A stretch of DNA of 64,000 bases. Source: Filosporella fistucella (taxonomy: Eukaryota; Ascomycota; Leotiomycetes; Helotiales). The notes under the pieces were generated by a model that ran no database searches, had not been told where the DNA came from, and saw nothing but the letters and a program-made list of their open reading frames with translations. Below are positions 23,654 to 36,100 of this stretch, piece after piece. The translations under genes and the position numbers were made by a program. Positions within the stretch are counted from its first letter, which is position 1, and each line of letters starts with the position of its first letter. The stretch is taken from assembly GCA_030077755.1 (NCBI GenBank), contig JAQJZZ010000014.1:1736001-1800000 (forward strand), written 5' to 3'.

Positions 23654-25653
23654 ATGGTTTCCGCATCCAAAGCTGCCCGCGATGCCAAAAGAGCCGCTGA
23701 GGGAAAAGTTCCCAAGAAGACGGTAGCCTCTCGTTCAAAGGCGGGGTCAAAAACTGCCTCTGGCGCTTCCTCAGTCGCTGGTGACGAAACACCACCTCTC
23801 CTCGATGGAGATGGAAACCCTCTCCCTGATGAGGATCAACCTGCGACTTCCTCAAAGAAGATGGATGAAGTCAAAAGACTGGCAGATCAAATGGATAAGC
23901 ATGGTCTCTCCGACCGTGTCACAACTGGTGTGCTCAGCTCCTTGAAGCAGAGCAGAGATGTTAAAATTACTTCCGTCTCCTTGGTCTTCCATGGCCGAGT
24001 CCTCCTCAACGATACTACAATGGAACTTACATACGGCCGACGTTATGGTCTCCTCGGAGAGAACGGTTGTGGAAAGTCTACTCTATTGAAGGCTATCGAT
24101 AAGCGCGAGTACCCAATCCCAGATCATATTGATATCTATCTTCTCAATGAAGGTGCCCCACCAAGTGATCTCGGTGCATTGGAGTGGGTCGTCAAGGAGG
24201 CAGAGAATGAGATGGAGAGACTTGATAAGCAAGCTGAACAAATTTTGGAGGATGACGGACCTGAAAGTCCACTTCTCATGGATCTTTACGAGGTATGCTA
24301 CTTGACTTGAAAATTTAAATTAATGCTAATTCTTCAGCGCATGGAAACCATGGACCCCTCGACATTCGCTACCCGTGCCTCTCTCATTCTTACCGGTCTT
24401 GGTTTCAACAAGAAGACGATCACAAAAAAGACAAAGGATATGTCTGGAGGTTGGCGTATGCGTGTGGCGCTGGCTAAAGCTCTTTTCGTCAAGCCATCTC
24501 TCCTTCTGCTTGATGACCCAACTGCCCATTTGGATTTGGAGGCCTGTGTGTGGTTGGAAGAATACCTCAAGAAATGGGATCGAACCCTTGTCCTTGTTTC
24601 TCACAGTATGGATTTTCTCAACGGTGTCTGCAGTAATATGATCGATATGCGATCGAAACAACTCATCTACTACGGTGGTAACTACGACTCTTACTCGAAG
24701 ACCAGATCCGAGCAAGAAGTCAACCAAATGAAGGCATACACAAAGCAACAAGACGAAATTGTTCACATTAAGAAGTTCATCGCCTCTGCTGGTACTTATG
24801 CCAATTTGGTCAGACAAGCAAAGTCTCGTCAAAAGATTTTGGACAAGATGGAAGCTGATGGATTCATTCAACCCGTCGAGCAAGACCGTGTCTTCACCTT
24901 CAGATTTGCTGACGTTGAGAAATTGCCACCTCCAGTTCTATCTTTCGATGACGTTACTTTCTCATACTCTGGAAATAGTAAGGATGACCTGTATCGTCAC
25001 TTAGATCTCGGTGTGGATATGGATTCCAGAACTGCTTTGGTCGGACCAAATGGTGTTGGAAAGTCCACACTTCTCCGTCTCATGACCGGAAAGCTTTCAC
25101 CAACTGGTGGTGTTGTTTCTCGTCACACACATTTGAAGATGGGTGTTTACTCGCAACATTCCGCCGAACAGCTGGATCTCACCAAATCAGCTCTTGACTT
25201 TGTTAGAGACAAGTATGCCGACAAGAGTCAAGATTACCAATACTGGAGACAACAACTTGGAAAGTATGGTCTCAGTGGTGACTCTCAAACCGCTCTCATG
25301 GGTACCCTATCTGAAGGTCAAAAGTCAAGAATTGTCTTCGCACTTTTGGCTATCGATGGTCCCAACATGCTCTTGTTGGATGAACCTACCAACGGTTTGG
25401 ATATTCCCACCATTGATAGTTTGGCGGATGCTATTAATGCATTCACTGGAGGTGTCGTTGTCGTATCTCACGATTTCAGGTAAGCCAATTTAATCACGTA
25501 TCACACACTTAAGCTAATGATCATAGACTTCTCGACAAAATCGCAAAGGACATCATGGTATGCGAGCATCAATCAATCCACAGATGGGATGGTACGATTG
25601 GTGAGTACAAGAACCATCTCAGGAAGAAGATGATGGCAGCAGGTGCAGTCTAG
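23654..25653 (+). CDS. ARB1: ABCF ATPase ARB1, ribosome biogenesis
   Basis: Soluble twin-ATPase of the ABCF family with no membrane domain; the yeast orthologue Arb1 acts in 40S and 60S ribosome biogenesis and export. Three exons (23654-24292, 24338-25479, 25527-25653) give 635 residues. The N-terminal 100 residues are Lys/Ala/Ser rich. Nucleotide-binding domain 1 has Walker [10 protein letters not shown] (about 136), signature MSGGW (about 248) and Walker [13 protein letters not shown] (about 270). Domain 2 has GPNGVGKST (about 450), LSEGQ (about 538) and [12 protein letters not shown] (about 557). The first site carries Asp where most ABCF proteins have catalytic Glu, and Ala for Asn; yeast Arb1 has the same, so this is a family trait, not damage. 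The linker holds the conserved [23 protein letters not shown]. Confidence 0.96.
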
Positions 25654-26336
25654 ATTGGGTAGCCTGCCTGAATAAAAGTTGTGCATTGTTGGCGACGAGG
25701 TTTTTGCATGTGGCTGTGGATTGATTGAATGCTGCATCTACAGATTGAATGGAGGCTATCTATCCTATGCCATTCTTGCATTCGAGACAGCCAGAAGTGA
25801 GGCGAGGTGAATAGAATGCAGTGCTTTAGAGGCGTATTTACCGCGAATTCATTGGAAATTGTCAAATTTGAGTCTGACAGTGAGTTGCTGTTTATATGTG
25901 AGGTGACGAAACTTGACCTGGAAAGACGGCGGGTGAATATGATTGATTCAATGACCCTCTTGTGAAATTGTGAAAGAATTGTTAGCTGGAAACGAGAACA
26001 GGGCCCCTTCAGATTGCGAGAATTCTGAGTGAGAGATGGCTGAAAATGTGGGAATAATGACGTTAACATTACTAGAATCCGCAATTTAGCTCCAGCAGGT
26101 GACTCATCGGCCATATATTGGCCTCCTCAACAAAGTAGAAGAATTCTAGATGGTACACCGTTGAATCATCATGCTATGGACTTATTGAGTTAGCAAAGTC
26201 ATGAGATGCAAGGAATCTCACATATCAATATTCTCAGAACATATTAATAGACATTAATTAAGGTATTGGTATATAACACAGGACGAGCAGACCATATATA
26301 CATTGTCGTCTCTCCTGATATTCTACAACATATTCA
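25654..26336. other. convergent intergenic spacer
   Basis: The 683-bp spacer between the 3' ends of ARB1 and the transporter gene holds no recognisable gene; an AT-rich tract lies around 26230-26290. Confidence 0.5.
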
Positions 26337-27689
26337 TTACTCATTCCTAAACGCCATGCCTGACCATAACATCAGCGCAGCCAGCCCAGCGACCACACAA
26401 ATGCCTCCACCAATAAACACATTGCGTATTAAGCGTGCTTGTGGATCTTTCTCGACTCCTTCTGGTCCTTTTGATTTCGACCAGATCTCTGTGGCGAAAT
26501 TCCGAACTCCATTGTAGTATGCTAACATTCCCTCGTACCCAACTCCGTAATATGTCAAACCCACCAATGCAATGCCGTAACCCAAAACTTGCAGCCCGCT
26601 GACGACTGTTCCCCAGATCAATATGGAGGCCACAACCAGAAGGATGTTCTTTAGAACGCCGCATAGTGTCATGATAAGACCTGATGTCTTCCCAATCTAT
26701 TGGCCAGTGGTCAGCCTTTAGAATTTTGTAAGGAAAGGTAGCACAACTCACCAGAAATACACTTGCAACATTCAGTAAGAATGCCACTGCTGCGTTAAGC
26801 AATAAAACTCCCAGCCCGACCCTCCACATATCCTCTATTTTAAAGCTCGAAGACTCCGTAACCATTGCCACAATGAAATTCATTGCAGTACAAACCGGCG
26901 CGTAATAGTACAAACTAACCAAAGGATCCAGATTTTGTCCTTCCCCACTCAGCAAGATTTGTATCATAATCAACCTTGTAGCTTCTGCGAAAATACCACC
27001 AGCTTGATATATGAAACCTAGCCAGACGAATTGTACCTCTCCGTAAGAAGCCATTGCTACCCCGATAACAATGATCAGCACATTGAGAAAGATCGTAAGT
27101 TGTGGAGTCGCGACGCGGAAAAGCCAGGATGTAATTAACACGGCTGCTGGAGCGCTGGCTTTAAGCATTTGGATGAATGCCACGCTCAGATAGAGGTACG
27201 CTTGATTGCTGCAGACCAAGCTGGCAGAGTATAGGACTCCGATTGGGACAATGGCTCGCAGATAGACTCGACCTGTCATCTTCACATCTTTGCGACTATC
27301 GAGGAGGGTGGTCGTCTTCGCAAGAATCTGGGTTACGATGGTCGCAAAGAGGAGATGCCAACATGTTAGAATTGCGGCTGTACAAATTAGCTGCGTGTAC
27401 GATGTCTCGCTGTTATTTATACTCACGGAAATCTGCAATGATGTCATTAATGTGTTCACAACAATTTTGTTGGTAGGGGAGAAGAGTTGTACTTACGGAA
27501 TTCCAAATTTGATAAAACGTATTTATTGAAGAGAATCGTGATTGAACTGAAGAATATCCAACTCCTACATGTCCCAGTAAGCAATTGAAAGTGTGCGTTA
27601 GTACAGTGAACCAACGCAATATAGAATGCCGGATGTAAACCGGGCTTCAAAACACTCTTCTCAGTAATTGGCAACCCCGCGACTGTCAT
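26337..27689 (-). CDS. triose-phosphate-translocator/nucleotide-sugar-type transporter
   Basis: Ten-helix drug/metabolite-superfamily transporter of the TPT group, probably in Golgi or another endomembrane; the substrate is unknown. Five exons join in phase to 377 residues: 27616-27689, 27497-27564, a 6-nt microexon at 27427-27432, 26752-27377 and 26337-26696. Landmarks are HPAFYIASWIFFSSITILFN, then MTGRVYLRAIVPIGVLYSAS, YLYLSVAFIQMLKASAPAAV, ATRLIMIQILLSGEG and DPLVSLYYYAPVC. The last exon starts IGKTSGLIMTLCGVLKN. The microexon supplies the His-Phe of NLEFHFPAILTCWH, matching the F-H-(Y/F)-P expected in relatives. Skipping it would also keep the frame. The gene is intact. Confidence 0.88.
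27427..27432 (-). other. 6-nt microexon ATTTCC in the TPT transporter gene
   Basis: On the minus strand the six bases are flanked by CATTGCAG before and GTGAGT after. The upstream exon ends ...GAATTCC before GTAAGT, and the downstream exon starts CCGCAATT after TTGTACAG. Joining all three reads E-F-H-F-P-A-I-L, which restores a conserved stretch of the family. Confidence 0.65.
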
Positions 27690-29528
27690 GGCGACGATTG
27701 TCTGGGAGTTTCGGGTTCACTACAGGTATTCCGAGAAAAAGTAAGAATTGTTGAGACAGTCTGACGTAGCCAGCCTCGAAGGGAAGAAGCGGCACGATAA
27801 TGGCAGAACCAATGCCGCAGTGATCACCGCACAAAGGAATACTGCGTAATTGCTTCAAATCGCAGAGAAGAAGATACAAATTGTACTGCAGAGAGATGGG
27901 ACGTAATGTCAAAGATTAGGATAGCGGCTCAATCAGGTTGTTCTTGGCAGCAGCGACAGGATTTATGCCGGACGAATGAAGAACGAGTAGAGTATGCACG
28001 GTGCAGACAACGCAGAGGATGAGGTGGCTTGGGTGGCCGCTGGGAAGCCTGGAAGGAGTCCAAAGCTCGAAGTCTGGCAAGGCGCAAGTAAATGCGTATT
28101 CGAGTATCTCAGGGCAATTGCTCGTAAAAGGGGGTCCAATGGAAAATGACCTGATACTCAAGTACCTCCGTAGAGGAGTCTGATGCGCAAAGGACTGGAG
28201 AGAATCAAGCACCCTTACACCACCCCTATCCCTACTAGAGCCCGAATACAACACGCTACACTGGGCGAATTTCCAGAACGGCGGCACAGTCCAATTGAAC
28301 AAAGAACACCACTATTCCAACCGAGAAATCTTGTTGTCCAGCTGTTGGCTCAGCCTATTTTCAATCCACCCCCATTTTGTGGCGCAGGGGAAACATCTGC
28401 AGCTTTCCGTTGACGATCGGACACACCTTCGAGACTCGAGATTGTCGAGATTGTGTGCTCGGCAAATGTCTGCGATAGACAACTTTCGAGGTCTGGAAAC
28501 AAAGAAAGTTTGTTTAGGACAAGGAGTTACTGTAAAGGTGCGACCGAAGGAGAGACAAGAAGCGGATAGACGCATAGGGAGGCTCCTGGGTTCTGGCTGG
28601 GATAAGCAAAGTGAGGGTTATTAAGCTTAACATTAAAGTGGAGAACCTAAACCGGCCGTTGCTCATCTCAGATTTTCCAATTTCTGCTATCCGTCCTTGA
28701 TGGCACCCTCAAATTTCCCGTCTACTACTTTGTCCTTATGTTCTCCTATTTCCTATGACCTATTCTCCTCTCCCTATTGCGTCCTGCACACAGCGTTAGA
28801 GTCAACCAACCAAATGAGCTTCCACCCCTTTTCAATCAACAATTGACCCATCCTGCCATTCAGTGCACATCAGGCTGTCACTCGTATTGCTACGTTGGGG
28901 AACTTGAGGCCATCACAATTTGCGCTATCACGGCTTACTCGGAGTCTAATTCAGATAGACGAGGTTTATTCGCTCAACGTAACCTGCCAAGTGGCTAGAC
29001 TCTAGTGGCGATGCACCAATGAAGCAGGGCGTGAGATCAGGAAATTCCTGTCATCAAAGTAAAATAATAATCAAAAGAAGCGTAAAAGACCGACGAGGGA
29101 ACATCGGAACCTAAGCTATGGGAAGGGGGGGCAATCGTCATGCATGTCCGTATCGTTCGCTCTTTCTGGTCGCTCTTCTGGCATGATGTGGGCGGAATAC
29201 ACCTCCTTCCTTACCGTCAATCCGTGATACCCACCTGGGCAGAGCAGACCATAACAGGGCCCCCCTCGTCGTACTCCCACCCTGTGCCGTACAAGACTAC
29301 TTTACCAGGACCTTCATATTATTCACCACCACCCTCTGAACCTCGCGTGTTCTTCGACTTTGAATTTCTTACTTTACTTTTCGTGATGCACATTCCTCTT
29401 TACGTTTGCTGACCTTGTCGTTGCTACGCGTCTGTTTTGCGATTGCGATCTGTATCGGCGTAGTCCATCCTACCGTTCACCAATATCCCCTCCACAGTCT
29501 CAACGACAATTCCCTAATAGCCGCAAAC
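27690..29528. promoter_or_regulatory. divergent upstream region, transporter / glycosyltransferase
   Basis: A 1.8-kb gap between two genes pointing away from each other. Frames of 60-128 codons occur but have no family pattern. The stretch at 29100-29520 is strongly pyrimidine-rich (CTTTCTGG, CCCCCCTCGTCG) and is probably the leader and promoter of the glycosyltransferase gene. An open frame runs into that gene from 29406, but it has no ATG before 29529. Confidence 0.45.
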
Positions 29529-30830
29529 ATGAGATCTGCCCCTCCTCGCCGCGTGGTTGTCCTTGGACTTCTCACTGCTTTAATTCTCTTTCTCATGACC
29601 ATAAGCTACATTGCTTCGACTAGACCCGAGCGAATGGGAAAGCTGGGAGAGTTAGCTACCAACGTGGGAGATCATGTCCAAGACCTTTTACACAAACCAG
29701 AACCAGAACCTTTGGACGACGATTTCACTGCTAAGGAACCACCTAAGATCGAGGAAGATTTGCCTGTTGTAGACGCAGACGCAAAGTCAGAGAAGGGTTT
29801 TGATGAGGTTGGAAAGCATATTCATGTTCGTCCCAGTGCAGCAACACCAAAAAATGCTGGCATCGAAGGCTGCAAATACCCTATTATGATCCACGTTACG
29901 CCAGACAAGCACTGTACCGGCGCACTTGCATTGTACGGTTCGATTGTTCGCAATGTACTTCAACAACCGGAGGCACTTCAAAATAAAACTTGTGTTCACT
30001 TCACCTTCGTGGACCCAGACTTGGTCACCATCGAAGCAATGTATAAGTGGCCTGCTAGAAAGAATCCTTTCACCCACGTAAAGGATTGCGCCGCACTCGA
30101 CACTTCCCCTTCCTTGAATTCTATCGTTCCCGTCCGATTCCAAGGACTTATGCCAATTGAGAAGCCAGAAATTATGGAGGCGGGACTGGAGACATGGCTT
30201 GCTGCTTTGAATAAGGTTCACTCCTGGGGTTTTGATATATATCCACGAATCTTGATCCTGGATGCCGACTCCATTATCCTGACGGACATGCATCTAATCT
30301 TCGATGAGACCGACCCTCGTTACACCATTTCAGGAGCACCAGATGAGTTTGCCAATTGCGGCGACCGAGGAAGATTGAATGGTGGAATGATATTGCTCCG
30401 CCCGTCACGTTATTTTCACATGTCTGCCACCGAACTTCTCTACGATAGAGATGGCTCTTGTGTTTCTGGAAAATGGCAACAGTCTGAGCAAGAGCTTTTG
30501 AACTGCATCTGTGGTACAAATGGACCTGTTCGAGCTGCAAGACCCGAATTCGCCTGCAATATCATGCCATTATACAACTCTGTCTGGCCAAAGAATTATG
30601 GTTGCTCGGTTGTGAACATCATTCCAATGCGCAGCATCCATTTCACAGCTGCTACGAAGCCATGGTTGGTGGATGACAAGAGACTGCACGAGAGATTTGA
30701 TTATGGATTCTGGGGTTGTGTGAGAGACGCTACTAGGAAGGGAGATACAAAGGCTCTTCAAGAGTGTTCGATTCCAGATCCAGAAGTGACTAGGAAAGTC
30801 GTGGGAGGTTTACCGCCAGCTGAAAAGTAG
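29529..30830 (+). CDS. type II membrane glycosyltransferase with DxD motif (GT8/nucleotide-diphospho-sugar fold)
   Basis: Single-exon gene of 433 residues. Residues 9-28 (VVVLGLLTALILFLMTISYI) form a signal anchor, placing the catalytic domain in the Golgi lumen. A Pro/Glu-rich stem spans about 45-100. The catalytic part starts at PIMIHVTPDKHCTGALALYG, and the metal-binding DxD is in ILDADSIILTD, followed by GRLNGGMILLRPSRYF, a typical GT8/glycogenin-like arrangement. Many Cys residues in the C-terminal half suggest disulphides. The sugar donor and acceptor are unknown. I place the start at the first ATG with a signal anchor right after it. The gene is intact and well conserved in pattern. 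Confidence 0.85.
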   Translation: MRSAPPRRVVVLGLLTALILFLMTISYIASTRPERMGKLGELATNVGDHVQDLLHKPEPEPLDDDFTAKEPPKIEEDLPVVDADAKSEKGFDEVGKHIHVRPSAATPKNAGIEGCKYPIMIHVTPDKHCTGALALYGSIVRNVLQQPEALQNKTCVHFTFVDPDLVTIEAMYKWPARKNPFTHVKDCAALDTSPSLNSIVPVRFQGLMPIEKPEIMEAGLETWLAALNKVHSWGFDIYPRILILDADSIILTDMHLIFDETDPRYTISGAPDEFANCGDRGRLNGGMILLRPSRYFHMSATELLYDRDGSCVSGKWQQSEQELLNCICGTNGPVRAARPEFACNIMPLYNSVWPKNYGCSVVNIIPMRSIHFTAATKPWLVDDKRLHERFDYGFWGCVRDATRKGDTKALQECSIPDPEVTRKVVGGLPPAEK

Positions 30831-33171
30831 GATTTTGGGGTTTTTGTGAAAGACGATTTGGGCAATCGGGTGCGTTTGTGGAAATGAAAATAACTGGTAG
30901 AATCTCGAATGTCAACCACTACCATCGTCACTGGCAGAATGCCAACGAGATAATCAAGGACTTGTTGTTAAGATCGACTTAACTGGAAATCTTTCGAATT
31001 GTCCAACGGTCAATAGAATAGGCCCTTAACAGCAGTAAGACTGCCAAGTCACTGCAAAGACCAGAGACAGTCTTTCTGCATTTTCCTGTCCGGAAGATTT
31101 TGAGATTACAAAAGGAGAGACCTGTACACACCTGTTTCTTCCACCATTCTCATTCGAAGCTCGCTTCGCATTATATATACGATATTGATTTTAGGAGTCG
31201 CTGGGTTGGCGTATCGGAAGAAGGCGAAGCTCCGAAAATGCCAGCATTGTTGGTACATCGTGTTGGAGCTATTAAGATACCCCGAGTTGGAACGGTTCAA
31301 TGAGAATCATACGTTTCCTATCCTCTAGATGGGAATGCGGTGTACTTTTACTCTTTTTTGTGTGAATGGGAAAGGACCCAACTGGTGTGCGAGTAGAAGC
31401 CCAATAGAAATTATATAATGTTAATCCGCCTATATGGAACAGAAGCTTACCTGCGGTTCCTAGTGTTGCAAGCTTGAAAACACATGTTAACTGTAGCTTA
31501 AACTCGTGTATGGAGTCAGCTCTTCAGCAAGAGAGAGTGAATACCAAGGGACAGGTTCAATTTGTGTAGGTAGTTGTTGAGATCATGAGTCCTGACTGTC
31601 GATATACTCGAATTCTGAAGATAGCGTGGCACAAATCATAGTAATCCTATTTTGAAGATCTAAATTGAGATCGTAATTGTTCTAAGCTGAAAGCCGGGAG
31701 TTATAGGATCGGAATGGATACATTTTTGGGACCAGGTCCACAAATGCTGCCCGGAAAATTTTCGGGCCGAAAATGTACCTGCCCATTCAAACTTTGCTAA
31801 GGCATCTGGAATAACAAACGCTCAATGGAAATTTTACCATTAATGTTATGTAACAATGTTAAGAGTTGGCAGATTATCTTGGTCTATGTTTTGGGAGAAA
31901 ATTAGTTTTCTGTGAAACCAGCTAGGTGCATGCATGTTTGCCCTGATGCATCCATATAGCGTCTTGCAAGGACACAGGGGACAAACACATTTTTAGAAGA
32001 GGACAGTTGGAAAAGAAAGAAAGAAACCTGCACAAAATCTTCACCGACTTCAGTCAGATTTATCACGACGCAGGATAATCATACGAACCCCATCAGGTGA
32101 AAAGGCAAGTACCGAACTTTCCATATAGATTATCTTTGCCCAATTATATAGACATGACCCGAAGCCCTTAGTTTATTTTCCAGTCGCTGTGAAAGTCTGC
32201 TATGGAATATCGGACATATCGGATGTGTATCTTATAGAAAGATTCCAAAATTTCAGTATCTGACTGCATTGCAAATCTTCCACTCTCCTTTAGTCCTAGT
32301 CATCAATCATCACATCGACGTTATCTCCGGATGAATTGCAAGACCAGTATTGGCTTCGTACGCTAGCCGCTTTCGGTGCAAACGCCCAAAGCAAAAATGG
32401 AACTCTTGAATGGAAGAGTCGAGGGAAAGCAGCGAAACAAGGGCAAGACACACACACCAAAGCAAAGAATTGCAAAGCAGTGCGATGGACTTGATATGTA
32501 ATAAGAATCATCAGTAAAATATAAACTCATTCTGCCATATCTTATTTTATACAGGGGTACCACTCCGACAACCAATAAATGCAGCCAGCTTGTCCCTATG
32601 TCAGAGCAGGTTCGTAGAACTGGCAATCTGGTGAGGTGAAATGGGAAGAACTATGGGAACGTTTATTTGCGAGGCGGCACACGTTGGATGATGGGCTCGT
32701 CAATTTCTTTCGGCAGCACCTTAGAACAATTCGTGATTTCTTCCCCATCTCCCACTTCCATTCCCTTTATTACCTTGAATCGTAAATCCAGTATTTGCCA
32801 TCGCGTCGCCGTCGCGACCTCAAACCTCCACCTCAGCCGTGATACTTTAGTACGCTGGTTTTGACTATTACGATTTGAACACGGTCTCCGGCTCCGCGTG
32901 GCTCATCCAATCCAAGGCCCAAGACGAAAAGAAGGACAGCATCAGCCGGCCTTCCTTTGCCATCTTCATTGACTCTACCCTTCAACCCAACATCACTCAC
33001 AACGTCCATTCCATCGACGCCCAGACATTATCGACATTCGTAATGCTCCAAGAGTAAATCTGCCGACGCTCATTGCGCCATACGCCGGTCTGCAGCAGTT
33101 TGTACTTCTATGGAGCGGAACTAAGTTGATATTGTAGTCTTGTGAGTTGAAGGCGTAGAGAAGGACTCGAA
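30831..33171. other. 2.3-kb intergenic region upstream of INO80
   Basis: No supported gene. Two short frames near 32667-33057 are probably in the INO80 leader. An imperfect palindrome centred on GAAAATTTTC lies near 31758. The last 500 bp are probably the INO80 promoter and 5' untranslated region. Confidence 0.5.
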
Positions 33172-36100
33172 ATGTACCACTCGACGGTTATGAATCGACC
33201 GGAAGGTGAAGAGGAGGAGAGGGAGAGGGAGAGGATTGACGGGAGTAGCTCAAGCTCAAACACACGCCCCTACCACGCTACCTCAAAGGAATATCGTTCA
33301 CCATTATCACCCACGAATGGATCTCATCCGCGACCACAATTCAACAATCCATATCCTCCGCCATTACCAGCTTCGCTGCCGATGCCAACAGCACCTCACA
33401 TTCCAGCTCCTCAAGCATCACCGCGAACTCTGACAGAGCCGGCCCCATATCAGCCCTCACCACGCGAAAAACCTACAAGCAATTACTACGATCCTACATC
33501 CGACTCTGGTGAAAGACCTCCTTCGGAAAGCGCAGGATGGACTGAAGCATCAAACCAGACCTCTCAGGTAAGTTAATGATTGATGGGCGAATCCGCCTAT
33601 GAAAATTATAAGCCGTCCCCTTGAATCTTCTGCTAACGTCATTTTCCCCATTGCAGCCTCGGGAACCATACGTGTATCCATCAACTCCTGTCGAACAATC
33701 GAACTTTTATAACGGTGCGCCTCCACGGTCGCCCGTCTCCCATTCTCATCCAACTGGCACATCACAGTCGCCCGGTATGGCGACTGCCCATTCACCAACG
33801 ATGCGACACAATGGTGTGGTGATGGATCGGCCTGTCAGTCAAGAAGCTCCGGTCGCAGCAGTATGTGAATCAATTAATATTCTGAGTATACTGCTAATGA
33901 GATCCCTAGACTCCTAGCAGACCAGCAGACCCTATGGCTTTTTCGAGCATCCTCTCGAGTGCTGACCCAGCCCCTAAACCAACGCCAGCTCCACCATCCA
34001 CGAAACAACGTAAGGCTTCTCGACAAGCCATTCCACCTCCAGCTCCCGAGCCTATGTCGCGAGATAGCTCTCGTCAGTCCTCAGCGGCTCCTGCTCAGAC
34101 ACCAACGGTATCTCGAGTCCCAGCTAAACGAAAGCTAAATGGTGAACCAAAGAAGATCTCACCTAAGACAAAGCCTCTATCAAAAGAACAGGAGAGAGAA
34201 ATACAAGCTGCCATGGCGAAAATCGATGCCGAGGCCAGCGATGTTGAGGAAGGGGACTTTGAGGAAGAGGAGAAATTGTACAAGGCAAAATCAATAAAGC
34301 GCAAATTGGAAGTCGATAGCGCAGAGACTGGAAAGACGAAGCAACGCCGCACTCAATTTACAAAAAAGATGGCAGACAGACTCGGCAGACATGCAGAGTT
34401 TGGTGAATTACGCTATAGAGAGATAAATGTTGATGCTGCTGTCACAGCCGTACAAGAAAAGGAAGTACAAGCCGAAAAAGAGCGCAAGAAGGATATGCAA
34501 AGAAAACGACGAAGAGAGAAGACTGTCGCGACCAATATTGAGCAACAAGAGATTGCATTGGCTAAGGCACAAGCAGCTGAAGACGAAGTTGAGAGACAGA
34601 AATTTATCAAGGAGGCACAACGCGCAGAGAAGAAGGCTCAGCAAACCAAAATCATATTGGCCCGTGGTGATAAAGGTCCTGAGATCCGAGCTGTGTCACC
34701 TCTCGAGCCTAACTTCTCTGGTGGAATGATGTCTACCTTCACCGCTGTCGACCCTGAACCAGCGAAGCCAAAATCGAAGCGTGGAGGTGCGAGATTACGC
34801 AAATCCAAGGAACAAAAGCAGGCCGAAAAGGATTCTGCCGAAGCCGCTCAAGCCGCCATCGACGCTGGAGAGGAGCCTCCATCTCTTCCACCTCCAAGAG
34901 AGGAACCCAAGATCCGACTGAAGTTGAGTGCAAAGGAACCAAAAGAACCCAGAGAGGATTCTCCAGCAACTTTTGAGCCATTTGTCTCCAAAGGATACAA
35001 TCAAATTTATGACCAAATTTGGCGCGATCTTGCCCGCAAAGATGTCAACAAGACATATAAAGTGGCCATTGAATCATATGCTACCCGTGCTTCCAATTTG
35101 AAGAAGACTGCTATCCTGGCATCAAAGGAAGCAAAGAGATGGCAACTTCGTACAAACAAAGGCACCAAGGATCTTCAGGCTAGAGCCAAGCGTGTTATGC
35201 GTGAGATGATGTCTTTCTGGAAGCGTAACGAGAGAGAGGAACGTGATACCAGACGAGCTGCTGAGAAGCAGGAGATTGAGAATGCAAAGAAGGCAGAAGC
35301 TGACCGAGAAGCAAATCGTCAAAAGAGAAAGCTCAACTTCCTTATTTCCCAGACCGAGCTCTACTCACATTTCATCGGCAAGAAGATCAAGACTGATGAG
35401 GTCGAACGATCCACCGATCATCCAGATGTTGCTCCGACTGATAACGCTGCTGGCTCTTCCAAAATCGATATTCCTGATCACGATGGTACCGCCCTTGCCA
35501 AGGTCACTAATTTCGAGGATCTTGATTTTGATGCAGAGGATGAATCTGTACTCAAGGCCGCTGCAATGGCCAATGCACAGAATGCTATCCAAGAAGCCCA
35601 AAATAAGGCGAGGGCATTCAACAACCAAGATGATGGCCCAGCAATGGATGAGGAAGGAGAAATGAATTTCCAAAATCCAGCCGGAATGGGTGATGTTGAT
35701 ATTGAACAGCCAAAGATGCTCAATGCTCAATTGAAGGAGTACCAACTCAAGGGTCTCAATTGGCTGGTTAACCTTTATGAACAAGGCATCAACGGTATTT
35801 TGGCAGACGAAATGGGTCTTGGAAAGACAGTACAATCGATTTCCGTCATGGCCTATCTTGCTGAAAAGCATGGTATCTGGGGTCCTTTCCTTGTAGTTGC
35901 ACCAGCTTCTACACTCCACAACTGGCAACAAGAAATCACCAAATTCGTACCAACCCTAAAGGTTCTGCCTTACTGGGGTACTGCTGCGGATCGAAAAGTT
36001 TTGCGAAAGTTCTGGGACCGGAAGCACATCACTTACACTCAAGAAGCACCATTCCATGTCTTAATCACCTCATACCAACTCGTTGTTTCTGACGTCAATT

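Noticed and set aside
24500..24550. Asp instead of Glu in the first Walker B motif of ARB1 (DDPTAHLD)
   Set aside because: Yeast Arb1 has the same residues at this place as far as I know, so it is a trait of the fungal orthologues rather than damage or novelty.
28183..28624. Overlapping plus-strand frames between the transporter and glycosyltransferase genes
   Set aside because: No family similarity, and the frames contradict one another; treated as upstream non-coding DNA.
31749..31768. Palindrome around GAAAATTTTC
   Set aside because: Only the inner ten bases pair fully, and mismatches follow on both sides; such short palindromes are common in AT-rich DNA.
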